A DNA stretch of 30,607 bases from an uncultured Oscillibacter sp. (GCA_910585165.1 CAJUBX010000017.1:1-30607), one strand, 5' to 3'. Shown: positions 22,716 through 30,501, counted from the stretch's first letter. The notes: a model not told the origin generated them from the sequence alone. Numbers and translations: made by a program.

Positions 22716-24092
22716 ATGGCATTTGAAGGATTGACCGAAAAACTGAACGCCGCGTTTAAGCGCCTCCGGGGCAAGGGCCGCCTGACGGAAAACGACGTGC
22801 GGGAGGCCATGCGGGAGGTGCGCCTGGCCCTGCTGGAGGCCGACGTAAGCTATAAGGTGGTCAAGGAGTTCGTGGCCTCCGTCACCGAGCGGGCGGTGGG
22901 CTCCGACGTGCTGGACAGCCTCACCCCCGCCCAGCAGGTGGTAAAGATCGTCAACGAGGAGCTGACGAACCTCATGGGCGGCGCGGGAGCCAAAATCACC
23001 ATGGCCAACAGCGGCCCCACGGTGGTGATGATGGTGGGCCTCCAGGGCGCGGGCAAGACCACCACTACCGCCAAGCTGGGCGGATTGATGCGGCGGCAGT
23101 ACCAGAAGCGGCCGCTGCTTGCCGCCTGCGACGTGTACCGCCCCGCCGCCATCGAGCAGCTGAAGGTTGTGGGCGGGCAGCTGGACCTCCCGGTCTTTGA
23201 GGAGGGCCAGGGGGACCCGGTGAAAATCGCGGAAAACGCCGTCCGCCACGCCCGGGACCACGGCAGCGACATGGTGTTTTTGGATACCGCCGGGCGGCTC
23301 CACGTGGACGAGAAGCTGATGGACGAGCTCAAGCGGATGAAGGCCGCCGTCCATCCCAACGAGATTTTGCTGGTGGTGGACGCCATGACCGGCCAGGACG
23401 CGGTCAACGCCGCCGGGGCCTTTGACGAGGCCCTGGGCATTGACGGCGTGATCCTCACCAAGCTGGACGGCGACGCCCGGGGCGGCGCGGCACTGTCCAT
23501 CCGGGCGGCCACGGGCAAGCCCATCAAGTTCGCGGGCACCGGGGAAAAGCTGGACATGATCGAGCCCTTCCACCCGGACCGCATGGCCTCCCGCATTTTG
23601 GGCATGGGGGATATGCTCTCCTTTATTGAGAAGGCGGAGCAGGCGTATGACGAAAAGCAGGCCGCCAAGATGGAGGAGAAGCTGCGGAAAAACCGCTTCA
23701 CCCTCCAGGATTACTACGACCAGCTCCAGCAGCTCAAGAGCATGGGCGATCTCAGCCAGCTCCTGGGCATGATGCCCGGGGGCCTTGGCAAGCAGCTCCA
23801 GGGCGCGTCCATCGACGAGAAGGCCATGGCCCGCACCGAGGCCATCATCCTCTCCATGACTCCCCTGGAGCGGGAGAACCCCCAGGTGCTGAACGCCAGC
23901 CGGAAAAAGCGCATCGCCGCCGGCTGCGGCCTGGAGGTGGTGGATGTGAACCGGCTTTTGAAGCAGTTCGACATGATGCGGGAGATGACGAAGCAGATGA
24001 CCCGGGGCGGGCGGATTCCCGGCTTTGGCGGCATGGGGGGAAAAGCCCCCTCCCGGCTCCACGGCTTCGGCCGGAAGAAACGGTTCCGTTAA
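22716..24092 (+). CDS. ffh: Signal recognition particle protein Ffh
   Basis: A 458-aa SRP54 GTPase that binds signal sequences of nascent membrane and secreted proteins and delivers ribosomes to FtsY. The N domain (1-95), the GTPase domain with VGLQGAGKTTTTAKL (107-121), DTAGRLHVDE and TKLDGDARGG, and the Met-rich M domain (about 325-458: MPGGLGKQL, MMREMTKQM, GFGGMGGKAP) are all present. Length is normal. Start ATG 22716 with GAAGGAATGAG upstream, 4 bases after ylxM. The 4.5S RNA partner gene is not in the window. Confidence 0.98.
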   Translation: MAFEGLTEKLNAAFKRLRGKGRLTENDVREAMREVRLALLEADVSYKVVKEFVASVTERAVGSDVLDSLTPAQQVVKIVNEELTNLMGGAGAKITMANSGPTVVMMVGLQGAGKTTTTAKLGGLMRRQYQKRPLLAACDVYRPAAIEQLKVVGGQLDLPVFEEGQGDPVKIAENAVRHARDHGSDMVFLDTAGRLHVDEKLMDELKRMKAAVHPNEILLVVDAMTGQDAVNAAGAFDEALGIDGVILTKLDGDARGGAALSIRAATGKPIKFAGTGEKLDMIEPFHPDRMASRILGMGDMLSFIEKAEQAYDEKQAAKMEEKLRKNRFTLQDYYDQLQQLKSMGDLSQLLGMMPGGLGKQLQGASIDEKAMARTEAIILSMTPLERENPQVLNASRKKRIAAGCGLEVVDVNRLLKQFDMMREMTKQMTRGGRIPGFGGMGGKAPSRLHGFGRKKRFR

Positions 24093-24110
24093 GCTATAAG
24101 TGCGAAGCAT

Positions 24111-24139
24111 TTCGGACGATAAAATGCTGCATTTATAAT
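24111..24139 (+). promoter_or_regulatory. Candidate promoter of rpsP
   Basis: Perfect TATAAT at 24134-24139 with TTCGGA 17 bases upstream (24111-24116), a weak -35. It lies in an AT-rich 85-base gap between ffh and rpsP; an AGCATTT/AAATGCT inverted repeat overlaps it. Read-through from the ylxM promoter is equally possible. Confidence 0.5.
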
Positions 24140-24177
24140 AAATCATTTAATTTAAAAACTTTTGGAGGTACAGCAAC

Positions 24178-24417
24178 ATGGTCAAGATCAGACTGCGCCG
24201 CATGGGCGCGAAGAAGGCTCCCTTCTACCGGGTGGTGGTGGCGGACTCCCGCTTCCCCCGGGACGGCCGCTTCATCGAGGAGATTGGTACGTACAACCCC
24301 TGCGTTTCTCCCGCCGAGATTAAGATTGACGCGGAGCGGGCCCAGACCTGGATCAAGTCCGGCGCCCAGCCCACCGATACCGTCCGGGCTCTGCTGAAAA
24401 AAGTGGACGTCCTCTGA
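24178..24417 (+). CDS. rpsP: 30S ribosomal protein S16
   Basis: A 79-aa S16 ribosomal protein, needed for 30S assembly. MVKIRLRRMGAKKAPFYRVV, ADSRFPRDGRFIEEIGTYNP and the C-terminal AERAQTWIKSGAQPTDTVRALL are diagnostic. TTGGAGGT lies 7 bases upstream of the ATG. It is followed 15 bases later by khpA, as in most Firmicutes. Confidence 0.98.
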   Translation: MVKIRLRRMGAKKAPFYRVVVADSRFPRDGRFIEEIGTYNPCVSPAEIKIDAERAQTWIKSGAQPTDTVRALLKKVDVL

Positions 24418-24432
24418 TTCGGAGGGCGGCGC

Positions 24433-24666
24433 ATGAAGGACTTGCTGCTCTATATCGCCCGGAACCTGGTGGACGACCCGGACGCGGTCACCGTCACAGA
24501 GACCGTCTCCGGCAATCAGGAGCTGACTCTGGAGCTGCGCGTCGCCCCCGACGACATGGGTAAGGTCATCGGGCGGCAGGGCCGCATCGCCAAGGAAATC
24601 CGCACCGTGGTCCGCTCCCGCGCCCAGCGGGAGGGCGTCAAGGTTTCCGTCGATATCATGGACTAA
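24433..24666 (+). CDS. khpA: KH-domain RNA-binding protein KhpA
   Basis: A 77-aa single KH-domain protein (YlqC/KhpA), which binds RNA, often as a dimer with KhpB, and affects cell elongation and sRNA function in other Firmicutes. The GxxG loop is VIGRQGRIAKEIRTVV (about 50-65). LLLYIARNLVDDPDAV is the typical N-terminus. It overlaps nothing and has GGAGGGCGGC upstream. The usual next genes rimM and trmD are missing; a terminator ends the unit directly after this gene. Confidence 0.96.
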   Translation: MKDLLLYIARNLVDDPDAVTVTETVSGNQELTLELRVAPDDMGKVIGRQGRIAKEIRTVVRSRAQREGVKVSVDIMD

Positions 24667-24679
24667 GAGCCTAGGCTCT

Positions 24680-24720
24680 AAAAAAGGGCCGGCGCGGGGA
24701 ATCCCACGCCGGCCCTTTCC
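24680..24720. terminator. Bidirectional terminator between khpA and the flavodiiron gene
   Basis: 12-bp perfect outer stem (24683-24694 with 24707-24718), with a further GGG/CCC inside. On the - strand it is followed by six T (complement of 24680-24685), serving the flavodiiron gene. On the + strand TTTCCTTTC follows. A small palindrome GAGCCTAGGCTC (24667-24678) precedes it. Confidence 0.9.
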
Positions 24721-24741
24721 TTTCATTTTACGCCGCGCCTT

Positions 24742-25947
24742 TTACGCCAGGATATCCGCCGCCAGCGCATCGGCCAGGGCTTCCAGGCCCTGCCGCTGGG
24801 CCTCCTTTACGGAGGATTTCAGGCTGACGGTTCCCTCCAGCACGGTCATGTCCTTCATGGCCCCCAGCAGCTCCGTCATCTGCTTGCCGGACACGGGGGC
24901 CCAGGTGCCGTTCTCAATGAGGCCCACCGTCCGGCTGCGCAGGCCGTGGGACTTCAAATCCCGGAGGAAATTGTCCATGGGGGTGTAAATCTCCCCATTA
25001 TACGTGGCGGAGGCGAAGACCAGGTGGCTGCACCGGAACGCCTCGGCCACCAGTTCGGAGACGTGGGTGTGGGACACGTCGTAGAGCCGCACATCCCGCA
25101 CGCCCTTTTCCGCCAGCCGGGCCGCCAGAATCTCGGCGGCGTTTTCCGTATTGCCGTAGATGGAGCCGCAGAAGATGGCGGCGGTTTTGTCCTCGGGGGT
25201 GTAGCTGCTCCAGCGCTGGTACTTCTCCACAAACCACCCGATGTCCTTGCGCCAGATGGGGCCGTGGAGGGGGCAGAGGTATTGGATATCCAGTCCCGCC
25301 GCCTTTTTCAGCAGGGTTTGGACCTGGGCGCCGTACTTGCCGACGATGTTGGTGTAGTACCGCCGGGCGTCGGGGAGCCACTCGGCTTCAAAGTTCACCT
25401 CGTCGGCGAAAATGTTGCCGTTCAGCGCGCCGAAGGTGCCGAAGGCGTCGGCGGAAAAGAGAATCTTGTCCGTGGTATCGTAGGTGACCATAACCTCCGG
25501 CCAGTGGACCATGGGGGCCATGACGAAGGTGAGGGTATGCCGCCCGGTGGAGAGGGTATCCCCCTCCTTCACCGTGACGCAGCGGTCCGTAACGTCCGCG
25601 TCAAAGAACTGGCCGATCATGGAGATGGCCTTGGCGCTGGCCACCACCTTGGCGGCGGGGTGGGTGCGCAGCACCGCGCCCAGGGTGGAGCAGTGGTCCG
25701 GCTCCATGTGGTTGACCACCACATAGTCCAGGGGGCGGCCCTGGAGGGCGTGCTCCAGGTTTTCATAGAAATGGGCCCCCACGGCGGAGTCCGCTGTGTC
25801 CAGCAGGACGGTCTTCTCGTCCAGCACTAAGTAGGCGTTGTAGCTGACGCCCCGGGGAACGGGGAATACGTTTTCAAACAGGCTGAGCCGCCGGTCGGAC
25901 CCGCCGATCATCCGCACATCCGGGGTAATAGTCCGTACACAATGCAT
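24742..25947 (-). CDS. FprA-family A-type flavodiiron protein
   Basis: A 401-aa cytoplasmic flavodiiron protein, which reduces O2 to water (or NO to N2O) and protects anaerobes. The N-terminal metallo-beta-lactamase-like domain carries the iron ligands: HMEPDH (H80, E82, D84 with H85), H148 in MVHWPE, D167 in FSADAFG and H228 in CPLHGP. The C-terminal flavodoxin domain (about 255-400) has GSIYGNTENAAEI for FMN. No rubredoxin domain is fused, so electrons come from a separate rubredoxin or ferredoxin. ATG at 25947 is preferred because AAGGAG then has proper spacing; a TTG nine bases upstream is too close to it. It is a single-gene unit with its own promoter and terminator. Confidence 0.96.
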   Translation of the reverse strand: MHCVRTITPDVRMIGGSDRRLSLFENVFPVPRGVSYNAYLVLDEKTVLLDTADSAVGAHFYENLEHALQGRPLDYVVVNHMEPDHCSTLGAVLRTHPAAKVVASAKAISMIGQFFDADVTDRCVTVKEGDTLSTGRHTLTFVMAPMVHWPEVMVTYDTTDKILFSADAFGTFGALNGNIFADEVNFEAEWLPDARRYYTNIVGKYGAQVQTLLKKAAGLDIQYLCPLHGPIWRKDIGWFVEKYQRWSSYTPEDKTAAIFCGSIYGNTENAAEILAARLAEKGVRDVRLYDVSHTHVSELVAEAFRCSHLVFASATYNGEIYTPMDNFLRDLKSHGLRSRTVGLIENGTWAPVSGKQMTELLGAMKDMTVLEGTVSLKSSVKEAQRQGLEALADALAADILA

Positions 25948-25988
25948 CGCGTTCAATCTCCTTTAGCTATGATGGTTTTTGCAAGCTT

Positions 25989-26017
25989 AATCTACCCCAA
26001 ATCCCCCGGTTTGTCAA
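25989..26017 (-). promoter_or_regulatory. Sigma-A promoter of the flavodiiron gene
   Basis: On the - strand TTGACA (26017-26012), 17-bp spacer and TAGATT (25994-25989), about 40 bases upstream of the start codon. Confidence 0.85.
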
Positions 26018-26029
26018 GAGTTTGACGGG

Positions 26030-26308
26030 CAGTCTAAGGACGCGCCCGGAGGGCGCGTCCTTAGACTGTCGAAAAACCCGGAAAACCAATTCAACGGGAA
26101 GGAAGGGTGTGTGCGGGCTGCGCCCGCAGGCGCGTTTCGGAGCGCAACCGCCGCTTGCGGCGGCTCTTGGCGCGGAGATAACCCAGGAAGGGTTCCCTGC
26201 ACCATTGAAATCCTAAATTTTCAGAACTTTTTGAAATTCTGAAAATTTGTAGCAGCTTGTCGAAAAAGGCTTTTTCGACAAGCTGGGACGCGCCCTCCAG
26301 GCGCGTCC
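26030..26308. repeat. Hairpin-dense non-coding element
   Basis: This 279-bp stretch has no convincing gene but holds many inverted repeats: 26030-26068 (18-bp perfect arms, 3-nt loop), 26112-26128 (7-bp arms), 26148-26163 (7-bp arms), 26215-26248 (12-bp arms, 10-nt loop), 26253-26285 (16-bp perfect arms around one base) and 26286-26308 (9-bp arms). The first and last hairpins share the core GGACGCGCC/GGCGCGTCC and the same GGAG-containing loop with one change, so near-identical palindromes flank the element. This fits a small non-autonomous mobile or interspersed repeat. Short open frames inside it look like by-products of the repeat. No transposase is nearby. Confidence 0.75.
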
Positions 26309-26315
26309 TTAAAGG

Positions 26316-26909
26316 CTATTCCAAAAACCGGGACGGGTCCCGCAGGGCCTCCGCCGCCTCCGCCGGAACGCCGTAGGTAAAGGTCAGGAGGTCCCCCAGG
26401 TCCACGTTGGGAAGGGCCGGCAGGTCCTCTAAAATCTGCATGGTTACCACGTCCTTGGAAGCGGAGACGGTGAAGCGGACCAGCTGCTCATATTCCCGGT
26501 CCTCCTCCTTCTGTCCGGCCTTCAGGGTCTCCTGCTGGCAGAATACGTAGCTGTACGCCGCATCACCGGGATCCTCCGTCAGCTGCGCCTCTTGGCTTCT
26601 ATCATCGCTGAGGAGATCGTCCAGGGCCTTGACCTGTTCCGCGTCCGTGACAGTTCCGATCTCGACGCCCTCCCCGTCCAGAACCTTCCAATAGTGGTTC
26701 TTTGCTGCGCCCTCTTCGTCCTCACCGCTCCAAGCGGCGCTCCACTCTTCCCAGGCGGCTTCGAAGTCTGCGGCCCAGTCCTCGGCGGCCTCGTCTATGG
26801 AGTCCGCCCAATCCTTTTGGAATTCCTCGTCGCTGGGAGAAGTTACCCGGCAGCCCGGCAGCACCGCCAGGGTCAGGGCCAGGGCGAACAGTATGGCAAG
26901 TCGTTTCAT
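26316..26909 (-). CDS. Predicted lipoprotein of unknown function
   Basis: A 197-aa secreted lipoprotein. The signal peptide MKRLAILFALALTLAVLPGC ends in a lipobox (LPGC) with the acylated Cys at residue 20. A very acidic, Trp-rich segment (about 25-65, EEFQKDWADSIDEAAEDW) follows, then a mixed alpha/beta part ending DLLTFTYGVPAEAAEAL. No known domain is recognised. ATG 26909 is preferred over 26912 because AGGAGG is then 5 rather than 2 bases away. It is the last gene of the GntR-ABC operon, 25 bases after the permease, so it may be a surface partner of that transporter; this is inference. Confidence 0.85.
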   Translation of the reverse strand: MKRLAILFALALTLAVLPGCRVTSPSDEEFQKDWADSIDEAAEDWAADFEAAWEEWSAAWSGEDEEGAAKNHYWKVLDGEGVEIGTVTDAEQVKALDDLLSDDRSQEAQLTEDPGDAAYSYVFCQQETLKAGQKEEDREYEQLVRFTVSASKDVVTMQILEDLPALPNVDLGDLLTFTYGVPAEAAEALRDPSRFLE

Positions 26910-26934
26910 CATGTCCTCCTTTCTCCGCCGCCGC

Positions 26935-27753
26935 TTACTCCAGGTTCAGGTGCTTTTTCAGGAAAAAGGCGGTGACGGCGTAGAAAATCGCCCCATAGAG
27001 CACCACGATACCAATGGAAAACAGCAGCCCTATGTGGATGGCGGCCACAGGGGAAATGTCCCAGCTGAAATTCAGCATGTCGGGAATCCCCGTCCGGCCC
27101 AGGCCGATGAACAGCAGGGAGCCCGCGAACTGCAAAGCGAACTGGAAGCCGAAGAACCACGCAACGGACCAGAGCATCTTGTGGTTTGCCCGGCTGTGGC
27201 CCGCCGACAGGGCGGCGTAAAACTGGAGGGAGAAGGCCGCCAGGGACAAGAAGAGCAGTACGGCAAGCTCCGCCAGATACACGGTGCCGTTGATGGCCTC
27301 ACCGGCCTTCAGCAGGCGCAGCCCGTTGAAGAGGTAGCTGAAAAAGTCCAGCATCTCCCTGAGGAAGCCCCCCTGGAAGGCCACGATCAAGCTGGCGAGG
27401 ATGATGGCCAGGACTGTTGCGGCGAACCACACGGCGGAGACGATGAGCTTTGCCCAGATGTGATGGTGGACGGAGACGGGGAGGGTGAACATCAGGTAGC
27501 CCTCGTCCTGCAAAAGGTTCTTGTAGAACCGCTGGATCATCAGTACGAAGCTCATCAGCATCGCCCCGGCGATGGCGAAGCCGAAGGCCATGATAACAAT
27601 CACGCCCAGGGTGTCTAAAACCTCGGACCGGCCGTTCAGCATCTTCCGGCCCGCCAGGTTGGAGCCCACGGCGGTCACCAGCAGAATGAGGTACATGGGC
27701 AGCATGACCCGCCCGGTGGCCCGGAACTCGTGCTTCAATAATTTCCTCAGCAT
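26935..27753 (-). CDS. ABC transporter permease, YtrC-like
   Basis: A 272-aa integral membrane protein with about six hydrophobic helices. It begins MLRKLLKHEFRATGRVMLPMYLILL, the usual pattern of ABC-2-like permeases in which a basic, amphipathic N-terminus precedes helix 1. FYKNLLQDEGYLMFTLPVS after helix 2 is a recurring motif of this permease group. It overlaps the ATPase gene by 7 bases, with GGGAGGT upstream of its ATG. The ATPase at 27747 is its partner; no second permease is seen, so a homodimer is likely. The substrate is unknown; YtrA-type systems respond to cell-wall antibiotics. Confidence 0.9.
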   Translation of the reverse strand: MLRKLLKHEFRATGRVMLPMYLILLVTAVGSNLAGRKMLNGRSEVLDTLGVIVIMAFGFAIAGAMLMSFVLMIQRFYKNLLQDEGYLMFTLPVSVHHHIWAKLIVSAVWFAATVLAIILASLIVAFQGGFLREMLDFFSYLFNGLRLLKAGEAINGTVYLAELAVLLFLSLAAFSLQFYAALSAGHSRANHKMLWSVAWFFGFQFALQFAGSLLFIGLGRTGIPDMLNFSWDISPVAAIHIGLLFSIGIVVLYGAIFYAVTAFFLKKHLNLE

Positions 27754-28442
27754 TTGAACACCTCCCGGAACAGCGCGTCCACGCTCATGCCCTTCTCCTC
27801 CCGGATATCGTCCACGGTGGACTGGAGGGCCACGCGGCCCTGGCTGATAAAGATGACCTCGTCCAGCACCTTTTCCACGTCGGCGATCAGGTGGGTGGAG
27901 ATCACCACCGCCGCCTCGGGGTTGTAGTTGCCGATGATGGTGGAGAGGATGTAGTCCCGGGTGGCGGGGTCCACGCCGCCGATGGGCTCGTCTAAAAGAT
28001 ACAGCTTCGCCGCCCGGCTCATGACCATGATGAGCTGAACCTTCTCCCGGGTGCCCTTGGACATCTGCTTGATGGCCTGGGCGGGCCGGATGTTCAGGTG
28101 GTCCAGCATCTCCTCCGCCGCATCCCGGCGGAAGTCCTGGTAAAAGTCCCCGTAGAAATCCAGAAGCTGCCGGGCGGTCATCCAGGTGGGAATGGCCGTC
28201 CGCTCCGGAAGGTAGCTCACCAAACCGTGGCTCTCCCGCCCCGGGGCAGCGCCGCAGACGGCGATATATCCCCCGTCCGGGGTCAGCAGGCCGTTGGCCA
28301 ATTTAATGAGGGTCGTTTTTCCGCTGCCGTTGGGGCCAAGCAGCCCCACGATGCGGCCCGGTTCGATGGCGAGGCTCACCTCGTCCAGGGCCGCGGTACG
28401 CCCGAAGCGTTTCGTCAGCCCCCTGCACTCAAGCACCGGCAT
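27747..28442 (-). CDS. ABC transporter ATP-binding protein, YtrB-like
   Basis: A 231-aa ABC ATPase. Walker A is GPNGSGKTT (36-44), the signature is the variant MSKGTREKV (127-135) in place of LSGGQ, Walker B is LYLLDEPIGGVD (147-158) and the switch His is in STHLI. The variant signature is common in YtrB-type ATPases. ATG 28442 is chosen because AAGGAGG lies 9 bases upstream; a TTG at 28463 lies before that site. The start overlaps the end of the GntR gene by 14 bases, so regulator and transporter are translationally coupled. Confidence 0.94.
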   Translation of the reverse strand: MPVLECRGLTKRFGRTAALDEVSLAIEPGRIVGLLGPNGSGKTTLIKLANGLLTPDGGYIAVCGAAPGRESHGLVSYLPERTAIPTWMTARQLLDFYGDFYQDFRRDAAEEMLDHLNIRPAQAIKQMSKGTREKVQLIMVMSRAAKLYLLDEPIGGVDPATRDYILSTIIGNYNPEAAVVISTHLIADVEKVLDEVIFISQGRVALQSTVDDIREEKGMSVDALFREVFKC

Positions 28443-28815
28443 GGGTTCCGTCCTCCTTTCCAAATTCCTGCGTAATCAGGTCGATGATCTCCTCTCTTTG
28501 GAAGCCCAGCCGGAGCATGGCCTCCAGAAAGGTTTTTACGTGCCGCTGGGCAAGGCTTCGCTTCGCCTGGTTGATCATGGTATTGTCCTCCGTCACAAAT
28601 CTCCCCGTGGTCCGCTGGCTGTACACCAGTCCATCCCGCTCCAGCTCCGCCAGGGCCCGCTGCATGGTGTTGGGGTTCACCCCGGCCTCCGTGGCCATGT
28701 CCCGCACCGAGGGCAATCGCTCCCCAGGCGGAAACGCGCCGGTGACGATGCCCACCTTCACCTGCTGAATCAGCTGGGTGTAAATGGGAGCGTCGTTGGA
28801 AAACTGCCATTGCAT
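28429..28815 (-). CDS. GntR-family regulator, YtrA subfamily
   Basis: A 128-aa short GntR repressor. The winged helix (about 1-75) contains APIYTQLIQQVKVGIVTGAFPPGERLPSVRDMATEAGVNPNTMQRAL and ERDGLVYSQRTTGRFV. The C-terminal part is only about 45 residues of helix, typical of the YtrA subfamily, which regulates adjoining ABC transporters. ATG 28815 has AGGAGGT seven bases upstream. First gene of the operon, with a promoter and a palindrome just upstream that probably mediate autorepression. Confidence 0.94.
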   Translation of the reverse strand: MQWQFSNDAPIYTQLIQQVKVGIVTGAFPPGERLPSVRDMATEAGVNPNTMQRALAELERDGLVYSQRTTGRFVTEDNTMINQAKRSLAQRHVKTFLEAMLRLGFQREEIIDLITQEFGKEDGTHAGA

Positions 28816-28848
28816 GTCGCGCACCTCCTGTTTCTGTGCTATTGTCTT

Positions 28849-28887
28849 ATGCAATTAATACATTAGCACATTTTTGAAAAATGTCAA
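28849..28887 (-). promoter_or_regulatory. Promoter and possible operator of the YtrA-like operon
   Basis: On the - strand, consensus TTGACA (28887-28882), 16-bp spacer and TAATGT (28865-28860) with a TGC extension. An imperfect palindrome at 28849-28863 (ATGCAATTAATACAT on the + strand) overlaps the -10 and would suit repression by the GntR protein. Confidence 0.65.
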
Positions 28888-28931
28888 GGGGTTTTGAAAA
28901 ATATTTTTCCGGCAGATTTTCAGAGGCTGCT

Positions 28932-28964
28932 AAAAAAGGCGGCGGACGCTCAGCGTCCGCCGCC
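28932..28964 (-). terminator. Intrinsic terminator of the nrd-XRE-DUF1622 unit
   Basis: 12-bp perfect GC stem (28938-28949 with 28953-28964), loop of three, followed on the - strand by six T (complement of 28932-28937). It lies directly after the DUF1622 stop codon. Confidence 0.93.
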
Positions 28965-28969
28965 TCTGA

Positions 28970-29350
28970 TTACGTTCGGGAAAGGGGCTTTTCCTGCTCC
29001 GGGCTTTCCTGCCCGGCGGCCTCGTCCATCCGGGCCTCCTCGGTTTTGATCTCCCAGTGAATGATGAGGGTCAGGGCTCCCCGGAGCAGAATCACCAGCC
29101 CCAGAGTCAAGAGTTCGCTCATCTCCCGGACCAGGACGGTCCGCAGCACCTCGCCGCCCAGCTTGAATTCCAGGGCCAGGGAGATGCCCTGGGCCAGGTA
29201 CAGGCGGATGCGGGGATTGTGCTTTACGTAGCCGACGATGCTTTTTACCGCCGTCGCCAGCAGCACGGCGACGCCGGCGCACTCCAGCAGCAGCACGCCG
29301 TATTGTACGGCCAGATGGAAGAAGTCCTCGATTTGGTGGAGCAATGCCAT
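28970..29350 (-). CDS. DUF1622 membrane protein
   Basis: A 126-aa protein of the DUF1622 family. Helix 1 (about 12-34, YGVLLLECAGVAVLLATAV) and helix 2 (about 82-103, LLTLGLVILLRGALTLIIHWEI) flank the conserved IRLYLAQGISLALEFKLGGEVLRTVL core. The acidic tail is likely cytoplasmic. The biochemical role of the family is unknown. ATG 29350 is preferred as the family begins near ALLHQIEDFFHLAVQYG; the longer frame to 29374 overlaps the XRE gene's leader. It ends the unit downstream of the XRE gene (28-base gap). Confidence 0.87.
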   Translation of the reverse strand: MALLHQIEDFFHLAVQYGVLLLECAGVAVLLATAVKSIVGYVKHNPRIRLYLAQGISLALEFKLGGEVLRTVLVREMSELLTLGLVILLRGALTLIIHWEIKTEEARMDEAAGQESPEQEKPLSRT

Positions 29351-29378
29351 GGCGGTTCTTCCCCCCCCTCGCAAGCGG

Positions 29379-29834
29379 TTATTTCCGCCCCAGCTCCCGC
29401 CGGACGGCCTTGGCCAAAAGCTCCTGCCCCTCGGGGGAGCGGAGGGCCTCCAGGGCGGCGGAGCGGAGAAGGGCCTGGAAGGAGGGGCTTTTCAGCAGCG
29501 CGCCGAATACCGCGCCGTCCTCCTGCACCGCCGCCGGGCGGGGCTTCCTTTGAACAGCCGGAGCCGCCGGGGCCCGGACGGGCTCCTCCTGGGGCACATT
29601 GCCGGACAGCCAGCTGTCCCCCTCGGCGGGGTTGTCGCTTTCGCCCCGGAGGTAGGGCAGGGTGACGCCGAAATAGTCCGCCAGCTTCCGCTGCTGGTCC
29701 TGAGTGGGCGTCTGCCGCCCGGTTTCGAATTTCTCCATAGCCGTCTTGGGAAAGCCCAGGGCGGCGGAGAGGGCGGGGCGGCTGACGCCCCGCTCCGTGC
29801 GGAGCGCCTCCAGGCGCTGCGCCAGTGTTACCAT
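29379..29834 (-). CDS. XRE-family transcriptional regulator
   Basis: A 151-aa protein with an N-terminal Cro/CI helix-turn-helix (about 3-60: LAQRLEALRTERGVSRPALSA, ALGFPKTAMEKFETGRQTPT, LADYFGVTLPYLRGES). A Pro-rich linker (about 78-100) leads to a C-terminal helical segment (LLKSPSFQALLRSAALEAL) of unknown role. GGAGGT lies 8 bases before the ATG. It sits 46 bases after nrdG on the same strand. Its targets are unknown; the linker and tail are not those of phage repressors. Confidence 0.92.
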   Translation of the reverse strand: MVTLAQRLEALRTERGVSRPALSAALGFPKTAMEKFETGRQTPTQDQQRKLADYFGVTLPYLRGESDNPAEGDSWLSGNVPQEEPVRAPAAPAVQRKPRPAAVQEDGAVFGALLKSPSFQALLRSAALEALRSPEGQELLAKAVRRELGRK

Positions 29835-29880
29835 AATAAAAACCTCCGTTGAAAGGCGGCGGGCCCGTGGGCCCGTTGCG

Positions 29881-30411
29881 CTATCCCCGCCGGTCCGGCA
29901 GGAGAGTGAGCCGCCCCGTCTCCCGGGTGGCGTTCAGGTCGATGAGGCGCTGGTTGGAGCTGCCCCGGAAGCGGAGGGAGATGTCCTTCAGCGCCTCCAC
30001 AAAGCGGCCGTCCACCAGCACGTCCAGAAGGGAGAGAATTTCCTCCGTGGCCTCGCAGCGGGAATAGCTCCCCTCCGCCAGCAGCTCCTCATAGGTGAAG
30101 CCGCTGAAGGCCCAGATATTTTTTTCCGGATAGGCCGCCTTGACCCGCCGCAGGAAGGGCAGCAGCGCCCGCTGGTTTTCCGGCTCGAAGGGCTCGCCCC
30201 CCAGCAGGGTCAGGCCGCTGATATAGCCGGGGGAGAGGAGGGAGAGAATGTGATCCTCCGTCTCCTCCGTGAAAGGCTCCCCATAGTCGAAGGCCCAGGT
30301 CTGGGGCTGGAAGCAGTGTTCGCAGCGGTTGGTGCAGCCGGAGACAAACAGGCTCACCCGCACGCCCTCGCCGTTGGCGATGTCGCAGTCCTTAATTTCG
30401 CCGTAATGCAT
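29881..30411 (-). CDS. nrdG: Anaerobic ribonucleotide reductase activating protein
   Basis: A 176-aa radical SAM activase that installs the glycyl radical on NrdD, letting cells make deoxynucleotides without oxygen. The cluster motif is CTNRCEHC (C26, C30, C33); FQPQTWAFDYGEPFT and LTLLGGEPFEPENQ are characteristic of NrdG. ATG 30411 is chosen because AGGAGGT lies about 5 bases upstream and NrdG proteins begin MHYGEI-like; a longer frame to 30480 lacks a site. It follows nrdD by 115 bases. Confidence 0.96.
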   Translation of the reverse strand: MHYGEIKDCDIANGEGVRVSLFVSGCTNRCEHCFQPQTWAFDYGEPFTEETEDHILSLLSPGYISGLTLLGGEPFEPENQRALLPFLRRVKAAYPEKNIWAFSGFTYEELLAEGSYSRCEATEEILSLLDVLVDGRFVEALKDISLRFRGSSNQRLIDLNATRETGRLTLLPDRRG

Positions 30412-30501
30412 GAAAGACCTCCTGAATCTCGCGGCCCCCGCGGTCTTCACGCGAGGAGGGGGTGTATGCGGAGGGACCATAGCGGGTCCCCCTGCATGTC
30501 C

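Noticed and set aside
22115..22810. Upstream extension of the tetR frame
   Set aside because: It runs antisense through ylxM and the tetR promoter; the ATG at 22114 has a proper ribosome binding site and begins the standard TetR fold.
24946..25830. 294-aa + strand frame opposite the flavodiiron gene
   Set aside because: It is a Gly/Val-rich shadow; the - strand has all iron ligands and the FMN site.
26014..26216. Two overlapping frames of about 63 residues on opposite strands in the hairpin element
   Set aside because: Both are products of the palindromes, have no ribosome binding site and start or end within inverted repeats.
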